Source: Proteles cristata cristata (lineage: Eukaryota; Chordata; Mammalia; Carnivora; Hyaenidae). From it: a DNA stretch of 64,000 bases. The stretch lies in NCBI GenBank assembly GCA_017311185.1, contig JAESUZ010002606.1, positions 186,001 to 250,000 of the forward strand. Reading direction: 5' to 3'. The notes beneath the pieces are model-generated. The model was given only the letters and a program-made list of their open reading frames with translations, was not told where the DNA came from and made no database searches. The position numbers were made by a program, and so were the translations under genes. This document shows, piece after piece, positions 13,663 to 25,600 of the stretch. The stretch's first letter is position 1. The number at the start of each line of letters is the position of its first letter.

Positions 13663-16600
13663 GAAAGAAATGAACAGTATCAATATCACAAAGTATGAAG
13701 AATATCTGTATTTATTAGGACAAAAATGTAACAGTTTCTTTCTTTAACAGTTTCTGACTCATTAGATAGTAAGTACTTACTTGAAGAAGAATAAGGAATG
13801 GATAAGGGCTGAATGAGGCCAGCGGTTCCATTTGGTAGTGACGATGTGCTAACAGAAGGCACTAGGGGAGCAGGCATCATTAAGGGAGGAAGGGTGGTCC
13901 CTGAAGTTGCAGAGGGTAAGGGGGTTGCCATAGGTGCAGCTGGAGGCAATGAGTGAGGAATGGACAGATTGGGCATGCTTCCCATTCCTAAAGAGAAAAC
14001 AGAACACATTTTCCAGTATTAGTAATCAATACATGCCAGAAAACAACGAGACAACAGTACAGTGACCAGAGACCCATGTTTATAGAGACCAACTAGTCTT
14101 CTCGTTAAAAAGTTCACTAAAGCAGCTTGGACCTAGCAGTGAGGGAGACACACCACTGCTTTTAATATCAATATTCTGACCTGTGTGAACTAAGGGAATG
14201 TCCAGTAAAGAGTTAAAAATTCTCTTCTAGCATCATCATGAAAGCTAAGTGGCCTTTTCCAATTAAATATTAGTATTCTCAAAGAAAGACTGTATTACTT
14301 GATTAAATGTGGAGTTTCAATAAGGATAATAAATATAGGGCTGTTGAGTCATTCAACTAACACACATACATACATACACACATTCCCCCAATGTCCCCAC
14401 CCCCCAAAAAAGGATGTTCTAGTTACTAGATACTTTAGGAGACCCATTTATGCATACATATTTGCAAGAAGAAAGTATGCCATATATTTCACTTTTATTT
14501 TAAGTAACACATGCATGTATTCAAGGACAATTCTTTTTTATTTATTACTATTTTTTAAAATGTTTATTTATTTTGAGAGACAGAAAGCGACAGAACGAGC
14601 AGGGGAGGGTCAGAGAGGGAGGGAGACACAGAATCGGAAGCAGGCTCCAGGCTGGCTGAGCTGCCAGCACAGAGCCTGACGTGGGGCTCGAACCCATGAA
14701 CCATGAGATCATGACCTGAGCCGAAGTCGGATGCTTAACCGACTGAGCCACTCAGGTACCCGCATTATTATTATTTTTTTAATGTTTATTTTTGAGAGAG
14801 TGAGAGACAGAACATGAGCAGTGAAAGGGCAGAGAGAAACGGAGACACAGAATCTGAAGGAGGCTCTAGGTAGGCTCTCAGCTGTCAGCACAGAGCCTGA
14901 CGCAGGGCTTGAACCCAAGAACTGCAAGATCATGACCTGAGCTGATGTTGGATGCTCAACTGACTGAGCCACCCATGGGCCCTAAGGACAATTCTTTAAA
15001 AAGAACAAGATGATGACTTTTATTCATTTACTAACTGCAGGCTACTTGGTGCACCATAAAAGTACGGTCACACAATGATTTGGTATTTATGTCCAGAGCT
15101 CACTGCAGTAGTGAAAAGAGTTTAGTGTTTTAAGATCTAACATCTGGAATGAAAGAACAGGTTTCAGATACGCAAAAATGTCAAATTGAATGTTCTATTC
15201 TAATGAGTACTTCTCATATATAATCAGTAAGAAACTGCCTAATCAAAATTAACAGAAAACTGATTCCCTCTGATGAAAATGTAAATTAATGAGCAAAAAG
15301 TCCATAACTTTTAGCCCTAAATTTAGCTAGATAATTAATGTTTAAATTAGAAAAACCTTTACTTAGGAATAATTTTAAACTACCCCCTAAATTAAACCAT
15401 TTCAAGTGAGTTTAAAGTTGTTCGCAATTTTTCTGTTACTCATACAGAGTATAGAGGAAACTAAGAATAGTATTTAAGATCAGCTCTAACTATGGGTGGG
15501 GTCATGCAGTTTTTCATCCAACTGGGAACTGTGAAAGGGGACACTAGCCAGACTTGAGGTCAGGGCGACAGGCATAAATCAGAACTGTCCCTGGAAAACT
15601 GGGACGCTGCTATGACAGCGATTTTAATATTTCTTATTTCAGACATGAAATCTAATGTGGAGTCTGAGGACTATTGTTTTTGCTAACAAACCCTTTTCTG
15701 TTATTCTGTCCAGGACAAGTTTAACTATCAAATGCAGCTGATTTAATTAATAATGCATACCAAAACGAGCAGAAATTAACGGAGAGAACATAGGAGGTTG
15801 CTTCATAATAGGAGGGAGGACCACAGGCAACTGTTGGCCTTGCAGCTTCAGTTTGATGAGTTTCATCGCTATGGAGAACTCCTGCTGATCCATCTTCCCA
15901 TCCTTGTTCAGGTCCGATAAAGCCCTAAAAGGACCATGAGGTGGGCAGAATGGTATGTAAGGTCACCATTATTTTTGAGGATCATAAAATACAAACAATG
16001 ACATAGCATGCACATGTAGATCATCACATAGTGATAATCATGCACTTAAAAATAAACAAAACCCCAAAAGCTAAGACTGATACATTAAGAAATAATGAAC
16101 AAGGATATCATCTTATAAAATACTGCCGGTCTACTGAGAATCCATGTAGAGAGAACCTATGAGACCTCTGGTATGAATTCTACCAGTGTGGACAGAAAGA
16201 AATTATCCAAGAGTATAATCATTCTAAATTTAATTTATTAATTTGTTCAAATATTTATTTAAAACTTGCAATGTGCTTGGTACTCCGCCAGGCATGGGAA
16301 TATTCCAAGTGGAAAGGAAGATGAGGTAGCAGTTGATATTTATTGTAACACATTAAAAGGCAAAATCCTAAATAATATAAAATGCAATTCTGTTTAAGGT
16401 CAGAGCAGGGAAAGGGCAGGCTAATTTGTGGAATTTACAGATGATGAAAGAAATGAAAGATTTTGAGAGTATGCCAAATTATAAAGAAACGTTTTTCAAT
16501 GGCAATGTATACATCTCTCCTCAAAAATTCTAAGGACATTAAAAATTTGTCCAATAGAATAAAATCCCAATTATTCTCATTTACTCAATAAAATTAATTA

Positions 16601-19600
16601 TTCTAATAGCTGAATACTTAATGACACAGACTGCAAGTAAAAACAACTTTTTATTAACACAGTATCAAAAAACAAAACAAAGCCAAACTACCAGAAATTT
16701 AAGTTCATTTACAAAAAAGAACACTTTACCATATTTCAGCTAAAACAGGAGCTGGCAGGCCTGACTGTAAGAAAAAGGTACGCGCTTGGTCACCTGAAGG
16801 TAATAAAAATAAACATCAAACAGCACATTAGTAAATGGAATTCCTCCAATGCCTGTGAATAATAATAATGGACAATAATAAAAATGCTACTGAATTATCA
16901 TTTTAATTTTAATTATTAAAGAATTAAACAGAAATACGCATATACAATTAATTACATTACATTAATAAGGCTTAGGTGTTTTTTTTTTTTTTAATGTTTT
17001 TTATTTATTTCTAGGAGAGAGAGACAGCGTGAGCAGGGAGGGTAGAGAGGGAGTCACAGACTGAAACAGGCTCCAGGCTCTGAGCCGGCAGTCAGCACAG
17101 AGCCCGACGCGGGGCCCGAACCCACGAACCGCGAGATCATGACCCAAGCGAAAGTCGGACACTTAACCGACTAAGCCACCCAGGCGCCTCTAAGGCCTAG
17201 ATGTTTTAAAACAAAAAACTCGTAAGTAAAGTTATACATGGGACACCTGGGTGGCTCAGCTGGTTGACCGTCCGGCTCTTGGTTTTGGCTCAGGTCACGA
17301 TTCCAGGGTAGTGGCACTGACCCCTGTGTGGGGCTCCGCTCTGAGTGTGGAGCCTGCTTGGGATTTTCTCTCTCTCTCTTTCTCTCTCTCTGTCTCTGTC
17401 TCTCTCTCTCTCCTTCTCTCCTCTTGCCTCTCTCCCCAACTTGTGCTTTCTAAAATAAATACTTTTAAAAAATGATGTTATATGCATTAATCAATAATGA
17501 AAGGTTACATTATTCATCTTAGTTTTTCCATATTAACTAGGGTATTATTTAATATTTCCATTTAATAGAATTTACAATTGAAAAACACTATTCTCTAGAA
17601 AAGTTCTAAATAAAAAATAACAAGTGTTGGGAAAGACAGTCCCCCATGGGTCTCCCACAATCCTCTGTGTCCTGCTGTGTGGCACAAGGAGGCAAGACCC
17701 TTAACTACTTCCTACCTGGGTCATTTCTCAGAGTTGGGTTTGCATTGAGCAATCTTGAAGCATGAGGTAGTGTTTTCCCCTGGGCCAAAAAAGAAGCCTG
17801 CCTCCTAAAAATGGTGGGTCCCCCCACAGGCTCAGTGTTCCTGTCCTATAACACAATCACTGCATGTTTAACATCCTTTTGGGCTCTCTACATCACTTTT
17901 GGGCCCTCAGGCCTCAGTGGGACAAGAGAATCCAAGAGGAACATGCTGATACTCCAAGCTGCTAGCCGTGCTATTCATAATAATAGCATGTAGTAATTCA
18001 TTCCATTGTCTCTGATCAGGAACCTTGGGTCTTATGCCAGCATCCATGAGACAGTAACAGACTACACTGTTAACCTATAAGTAGGGTAATCAAATCTTTG
18101 CCCTGATACCAGGAAAGGGAGCTAGTATTATAGAAGTACAAATAATATCAAAGTCTGATGGCTAAGAAGATGGATTCCAAAATCAGACTAAAAAGTTTCA
18201 AAGCCCAGATCAATACTAACCATCTGTAAATGTAGACAATAGTAGCTATCTTACAAGGCTATTACAAGACTAAATGAGATAATGCACTTACATACAGCAT
18301 CTGAAATACAGTACAGATTTGGTAAATATTATTCATTATATTACTGTAATTAAAGTGCTCACGTGCTTTGGCACAGGAAAAAAGTTTGATTTATACAAAA
18401 AAATTTGAAAGATACACTTAAATTAATCCTCCTTAGGCTCCGTAGGTCATCTTGCAGAACAAGGGCTAGTGCTAACAATCAACTTGGTATCGCCTCTCAA
18501 AAACAGAGGACTAGCATTATAAAAACAGATTGTAGAAAAAAAATTCTAGATTATTTATTTTTTTTAATGTTTTATTTATTTCTAGGAGAGAGAGAGAGAT
18601 AGCGTGAGCAGGGGAGGGTCAGAGAGAGAGGGAGTCACAGACTCTGAAACAGGCTCCAGGCTCTGAGCTGGCAGTCAGCACAGAGCCTGACACGGGGCTC
18701 GAACCCACGAACCACGAGATCATGACCTAAGCGAAAGTCGGACGCTCAACTGACTAAGCCACCCAGCCGCCTCAATTCTAGATTATTTTCAAGGAAATGG
18801 ACCTGATACATACTTCTTCTAGACTTAGTAATACTGACTGTTATACAGGTAATTGGCACAACATATTAGGAGCACATTAATAAATGTGCTTGGAAAAAAG
18901 TCTCAATTACATCAAGAAATAACCTGAAAACATTCTAGAAATAATGTTAAAGTGTGAAGCCAGACAATTAAACTGAAATTTGTGATTATCCATTTAGGAT
19001 TACGAAAATATCTTCCATATGCCAATTCCAAAACAACAAATTAAGACAATTCCAGATAAAATAAAACCACTGTTCTTTTTAAAATTCATGAATTCTTGGC
19101 AATGAGAAACAATGAAATCTGGCCATGTGTAGGAACATGGATGGACCTTGAGGGTGTTATGCTGAGCGAAATAAGTCAGGCAGAGAAGGACAAATATCAT
19201 ATGTTTGCACGTATAGGAGGATTAGGAGGAACTTGACGAGGACCAAGGGGGAGAAGAAGGGTGGAAATGGTGGGGGAAAGGGAGAGAGGCAAACCATGAG
19301 AGACTCTTGAATGCTGACAAAAACTGAGGACTGATGGATGTGGGGGGGAGGGGGGATGGGCACAGAGGAGGACACTTGTGGGGATGAGCGCTGGGTGTTA
19401 TGTGGAAACTAATTTGACAATAAACTATTTGTAAAAAAAAAAAAAAAAGGAGAAAAAAATTCATGAATTCTGATAGGAATTTTATCACATAATAATATAA
19501 ATTTGATGGTGACCAAGTTAAAATTCTAAATTCTAAGGCATTACATGAAAAGGAACTTAATTCATAATTGAAATATAAACACAAACCTGTTATGTAACCT

Positions 19601-22600
19601 CCTGAGGGTTTGAGGTTATCAAACTGCTTGTCATGCTTAGTCCGTTCTTCAGAGGTAATAGCCCACATATTTGGCCCTCCTAAAAATAAGTGAAAGACAA
19701 AGAAATTGTAGTATATATATGAGAATGCTCAAAATAATTCTAAAATGTATATATGAACCACAAGTGTCCATTTACTGATAGTTCTCTATCCCCACATGAC
19801 ACAAAGAGTAAAACTCTTTCATGACCATATATACTTAGCACAGCCCTGCGGCTCTTTACTCATTCATTCAAATAACATCTATGGAACAATTACTGTATAC
19901 CACTCACTGGCAAAGGGCAACAAGCTAAATTCTGGAAATAAAAAGATGAATAAAATATTATTCCCATCCTCTCTGCACATTCAACAGAGCTGATAACCAT
20001 GTACACCTCACTTGTGACTACCTTTTCAGTTTACTCAACTTGCAACAATAAGAAACCCAATGTTTAAATAAACTCATACATACTGGCTGTCTATTATATG
20101 AAAATCTGCCTTACAAAGCTGTTCCCAGGAATGCATTTCCTTGAAAAGTAGGTGCCCACTCTAATTTGAAACATTAAGATGGATCTGATTTAACAAATAT
20201 TTCGTAGCCCTAAATGAATGGATTAAAAAAAATCTATAAACATCCTCTTTTAAAGACAAGTTTTAAGATTACAGTTAAAAATAAAGAAACAGATGTACTG
20301 AAGAGCTAAGTTCCTAAAATAGCAAAACCTACACACTTTCTAAATAAATATCACACACATAGTAAAAACCGACTTGGTTTATCAGTTTATTATAAAGTAA
20401 ACAAATTATCCTGTCATGCCTCCTGTGACAATTTGGAAAAATGATGACGACAAAAAAAAAAAATAGAACGACAACAGCAAAGGATGACAGAGGGAAGCAG
20501 CTCGCTTTTACTGAGCCTTGACTCTATGTCAGGGACTTTTTATGCAGTAAACTCACGGATTCCCACCACTCCCCTATACATTAGGTACTATTATTATCCC
20601 TATGACAGGTGAGGAAAGCAAAACCCCAGACCACAAAGCTAGTTGGTCAGGTCACACAAATAACTCACAAGTGGCAGAGCTGAGATTAGAACCCACACAG
20701 GCCAAACTCTGGGCTACACAGTCTCCCAATATTTATGGAAAAGGTGCTCACATTCCCTGTATCTTAGCTGCCACCTCCAAAAATCAGGAAGATTTTTTAA
20801 GCTTTAGGGGTTGTTGTAAAGACCCTATGTAATGTATCTACTCTAAAAATAACACTAATATAATTTTTCATCTATTAGATTGGTAAAATAACAACAGCTA
20901 ACATTTAATAAAACCTGTCACATACTAGGTATTTTTCTAAGAGCTTTATGTGTATTGTTTCTCAAAGTCTCACAGGAATTCTATGAGGGAACTATTACTA
21001 CTATCACTATTTATCAGAGGAGGAAACAGCAGCATGGCAAAATTAAATAATTTGTCCAAGGTATCAAAGTTGGTAAGTGTTAAAAGACAGGATTAGAATC
21101 CACAGACTTAATTAAGAATCTTAAACTATCTGCCCTGATGGTCATTAAAAAGAAATAGACCCACAAATATGTTGCCAGTTGATTTCAACAAAGACATCAA
21201 AATAATTCGATAGGGAAAAGACAGCCCTTCCACTGAAACATGCTGAAAGAACCAGACATCCACATGCACCAAAAACAACAACAAACCAAACCACTTCAAT
21301 CCTGCACCATATACAAAAATTAAGTCTAAATGGATCATAGAACTAAAGGCAGGAGCCAAACTATGAAACTTCTTGAAGAAAACAAGGAAGAAAATTTTTG
21401 TGACTTTGGATTCGGGAATGACTTTTTAATGCACAAACTACCCAAATGATTTAAGCTTTTTAAAGTTGGACTTCTCCTTTCTTAAAGACACTGTTAAGAA
21501 AATAAAAAAGAAGCTACAGCCTGGAAGAAAATATTTGTAAAACACAATAACATGTATCCAGCACATATAAAGAACTATTCAACTCATTAAAACAATCCCT
21601 GTTCCCTGCCTCAAATAACGGGCAAAAGATTCGAACAGACATGCTAAAGATACAGATGGCAAAGAGCATGTGATACGATGTTCAATGTCACTGATCATCA
21701 GAGAAGTGCATATTAAAACTACAGTAATACCACACTGAGTGTGAAGCCTGTTTGAGATTCTCTTTCTCTCTCTAAAATTAAAAAAAAAAAGATAAAACTA
21801 CAGTTAAGATATCACTCCATGCCTATAGAATGCCTGAAATTTTTTAAAAAGTCTGTTGGCAAGGATACTGAGGAACTCAAACTCTCACATACTGCTGATG
21901 GGGAAAGAAACAATTTAGTAAAGAGTCTGGTAATTTCTTATGAAGTTAAATACACATTTCCCTTTGCAACCCAGCAGTAAACTCCTAGGTATTTACCCAA
22001 GAGAAATGAAGACTTTTTCCAAATAAAAATCTGTCCTCTGATGATTACAGCAGCTTTAGACATTTGGTTTAGACACCAAAACCTGGAAATAATCCAGAGG
22101 TGTTCTGCAGATGAATATATAAACAACTTGTGGTACACATTTACAAAACGGAATTCTACTCAGCAATGAAAGAATTTCATTTATATGACATTCTGGAAAG
22201 AGCAAAACTGCAGGGACAGATATATGACCAGTGGTTGCCAGCGGCAAAGGAGGGTGAGAGAACCTTGTGGGTGATGGAAATGTTCCATATCCTGATTTAC
22301 GTGACTGTATACATTTGTTAAAACTCATCAAACGATATCCTTAAGAAGGGTGAATTATAAACCCAACTTAAGAATTAAAATAAAAATACAGCATCTAATT
22401 AACACATGCTTGCTACATGGAGGCTACTCAATAAATTAGTTTCCTTACTCAACCCAATCCCAGGGAACAGTATAATTAAGGAGAAGTCAGAGCACTGAAA
22501 TCTTTCTCAGGCTCTTTCCTTTCTGGTAAAGGTACCCTTGCCAGAAAATACTGAGAGTGAGGCTTTTTAGTCAGAAAACTTAAAGACTATTTTAAGTCTG

Positions 22601-25600
22601 GAGAGTCTGGTTAGGAAGGCCCGAGCTGCTTTAACACACACCAGGGTCCGTCCCCAGAGAGTGGCAGCCTGCTTCATAAGACTGCAGGAATCCATGGCAT
22701 CAGGAGAGTGCTTTCCTATGTCCCACTACCTTCTCAGCTTCCCTTGGCTACATGTCTTCACAGTGGCCAACGCAACCTATCTGACTTCTTGCTCAGTTCT
22801 TCATTACTCCAACCAATAACCCTTACACCTTTGTATGCATTCAGTCAAAAAACACTTACGGGGCACCACTGTGATCAAGGACTGGGGGTACAAGGATGAA
22901 TAAAATGAACTCCTTAAAGGAGCTCAGAGACTTCCTTAGCCAAAAGAATCACATACAACAATCACAATTAAATAGTATGATTAATGTCACTTACAGATTA
23001 AAAATGTTCTAAAGCATTATGAAAAGGAATAATTCTTAAGTAGTATTTAAATCTTTAAACATGGGCACTTCCAAAAAATGACCACATTAAAGTGAAAAAT
23101 ATTAATGCACTAAAAATTTCACAGAAAAGACAAATTAAATAGAAATAAGAAAACTAGGGAATCTATATACCTCAAAAACAATTTTAAAATACTTTATCCA
23201 AATCTAGCTTTCTTAGAATATATACTAACAAGCATCTTTTAAAGAGCCAACAGTTTATTATTTTGAACTTCCAGTAAAACATCTCCCAATATTGATCTTT
23301 ATTTATTTGTAAGCCTTGTACAAAGTCAGGAAAGCTTATGGGGTTAACATTTAATATTTCCTTAAAAAGCTAACAACCTTTTACATTGTCTGATCACTTT
23401 AGAAATGTATTAAAATTCTATCCACTTCCCCCACTCATCACTAAATTGAGAATGCGGTATTTTCATAAAGATTTCTGTTGCTTATTCTCATCTTCTCACC
23501 TACTGGCTCTGTCAGAAATGTTCTTATGGTCTATGCAGAAGGAAAAACACAGATTTATAGAACATCCACTATATGCTAAATCTCCTGCAGTAAATAGTAT
23601 CATCCCTGTTTTACATATATGTACACACACACACACACACACACGTCCCACAAAGTTAAGTCACAGAGCTGAGGAGTTAGCAGTATTCTAACACTTAGTT
23701 CTGAATGTACACAATTCAAACATGTTATACGCTGCTCATAGGCTGTGAAATTAAATGAAGGCTATTTCTGGGTCCAGTTCAAAATAACAGGCAAATCATT
23801 GATGTTGACCCAATACAAACTTAAATCTCTAAAACACAACTAGAATACTGGCCTAGATAGAACTAAAGCCTCAACGGGGACTTGAATAATAAACTCTTGG
23901 GCTGATGGAAACGTAGACAGTACTCCACATGATTCTGGAGGCCCAATGTTACGATTTCCTAGTTACAGAGATGAAAAGACTAATGAACTCTCAAATTCTC
24001 AAAAGGTAATAAAACTCTAAAAATACAGTGGCAGTTTTTCTAGCCATTCGCTGTTCCTGTTCTCTCCCTGGCGTCCCTCTCCTCTTCCCTATTTTGGAAA
24101 TGGCCACTGCCACAGGCTTCAGAACTCCTTATTTCTAGAACCAGGCTTCAGTACCCCCATGATTTAAAGGCTGGAACAAGCCACATTACACTACAATCAA
24201 CAGGCAGTGACATGAATCTGAAGTACCCTCTTGCTTATCACCTGATGACTCAAATATCAGGCTCCCTGTATTTACAGTTTTATTACATGTTTGAAAAGCA
24301 GAAAGCAAACCTACCATGATTAAAGAAGACTCTGGCAAGGATGATTCTGCTGGTGCAGAAGACACCAGAATTAGAGTCACGAGTGGTAAAATTATGACGC
24401 ACTGATCTTTTTTGCTCTGTTGAGGAGATGGGAAGTGAAGCATCAAAGAGACTAAGAAAAGAATATCTGCTCAATAGAACTTTCTGAGATGACGTAAATG
24501 TTCTGTATCTGTACCCCACACCATTTCCAACAGAATGGCCACTGGCCACATGTGGCTTTCAGAACTTGACATGTGGCTATGTGACTGAGGGACTGAATTT
24601 ATTTAATTTTTATTAATTTAAATTTAAGTTGAAATAGTCACATGTAGCTAATGGCTACTATACAGGCAGCACAGCTCTGTGAGGACCAAATAAGCCTAAA
24701 GTCTCTGGTTAGTCTTGGGATAATAAAACAGGGCAAAATATGAGAAATACATCAGAAGTGTTTAGACACACAGCTTGGTCTAGGGCATTTATAGACAAGT
24801 TCCAACAGTACTGGGCATTGAAAAGATTTAACACCATCTATAATTGAGGATTTACTAGAAGAGCAAACATTGCTTTTGAAGGCTTTGTGCTATATATGTG
24901 GGTGCCTCTCCCAGTAAGCTCTGAAACTATGAATTGCACTTCACTTAGATACATAAAAGATTATCTTCAATACATTATACCTAAGTGAGAGGATACCACA
25001 TTCTACATTTGTTAACAATTCTTCAGAAGTTGTAAAAAATTACTACCTTTATTCCTATATATCACTCATAAGTTATTGTCCAACATTTTGTCCAATATTA
25101 TTCATTCTTTTGTATATAATGCAATGAGCTGCAAAGTAGATACATAAATGTTAAGGGAATGGAAGAAACAGAATGAAGTAAGACTGGATCTATACCGTTT
25201 TCTTTTATGTTCATTTTATTTACAATACTTCAAAATACTTTGGTTGAAGTTTACAACTAAACTATGTATTTAATACAAACTTCTTTGTATACTGCACAGA
25301 AATCTTCAAATTTGGGAAGAGCACATTAGTACTATAATTATTGCCCTGATTCCAAACTTATGTTTATCACTCATTATGGGGGAAAAACCCCATTATCTCA
25401 TTTTTAAAAACTGTCTGTGGCATCAAATAATTTTCATAATCCCGCACCATTTCCAGCAAAGCTTACACTGATCTTTAATTAAGAGTTCTAAAAAGGCAAA
25501 AACAAAACCTTTATTTCAAGTTCATCCTTACTCAACACTGAATTCTTCCACAGAGAATTTAGTTTTACTTTTTACACAAATAATTCATCTTTCCAAAACT

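Noticed and set aside
14548..14751. Open frames starting [16 protein letters not shown] and similar, seen in many places (e.g. 2839-3057, 17251-17475, 42427-42612, 54080-54271)
   Set aside because: They are translations of CanSINEs. The shared wording comes from the repeat, not from a protein family.
19222..19668. 148-codon frame starting [12 protein letters not shown]
   Set aside because: Only the first 28 codons are ITSN2 exon 3. The rest is read-through into intron 3 and an antisense L1 tail.
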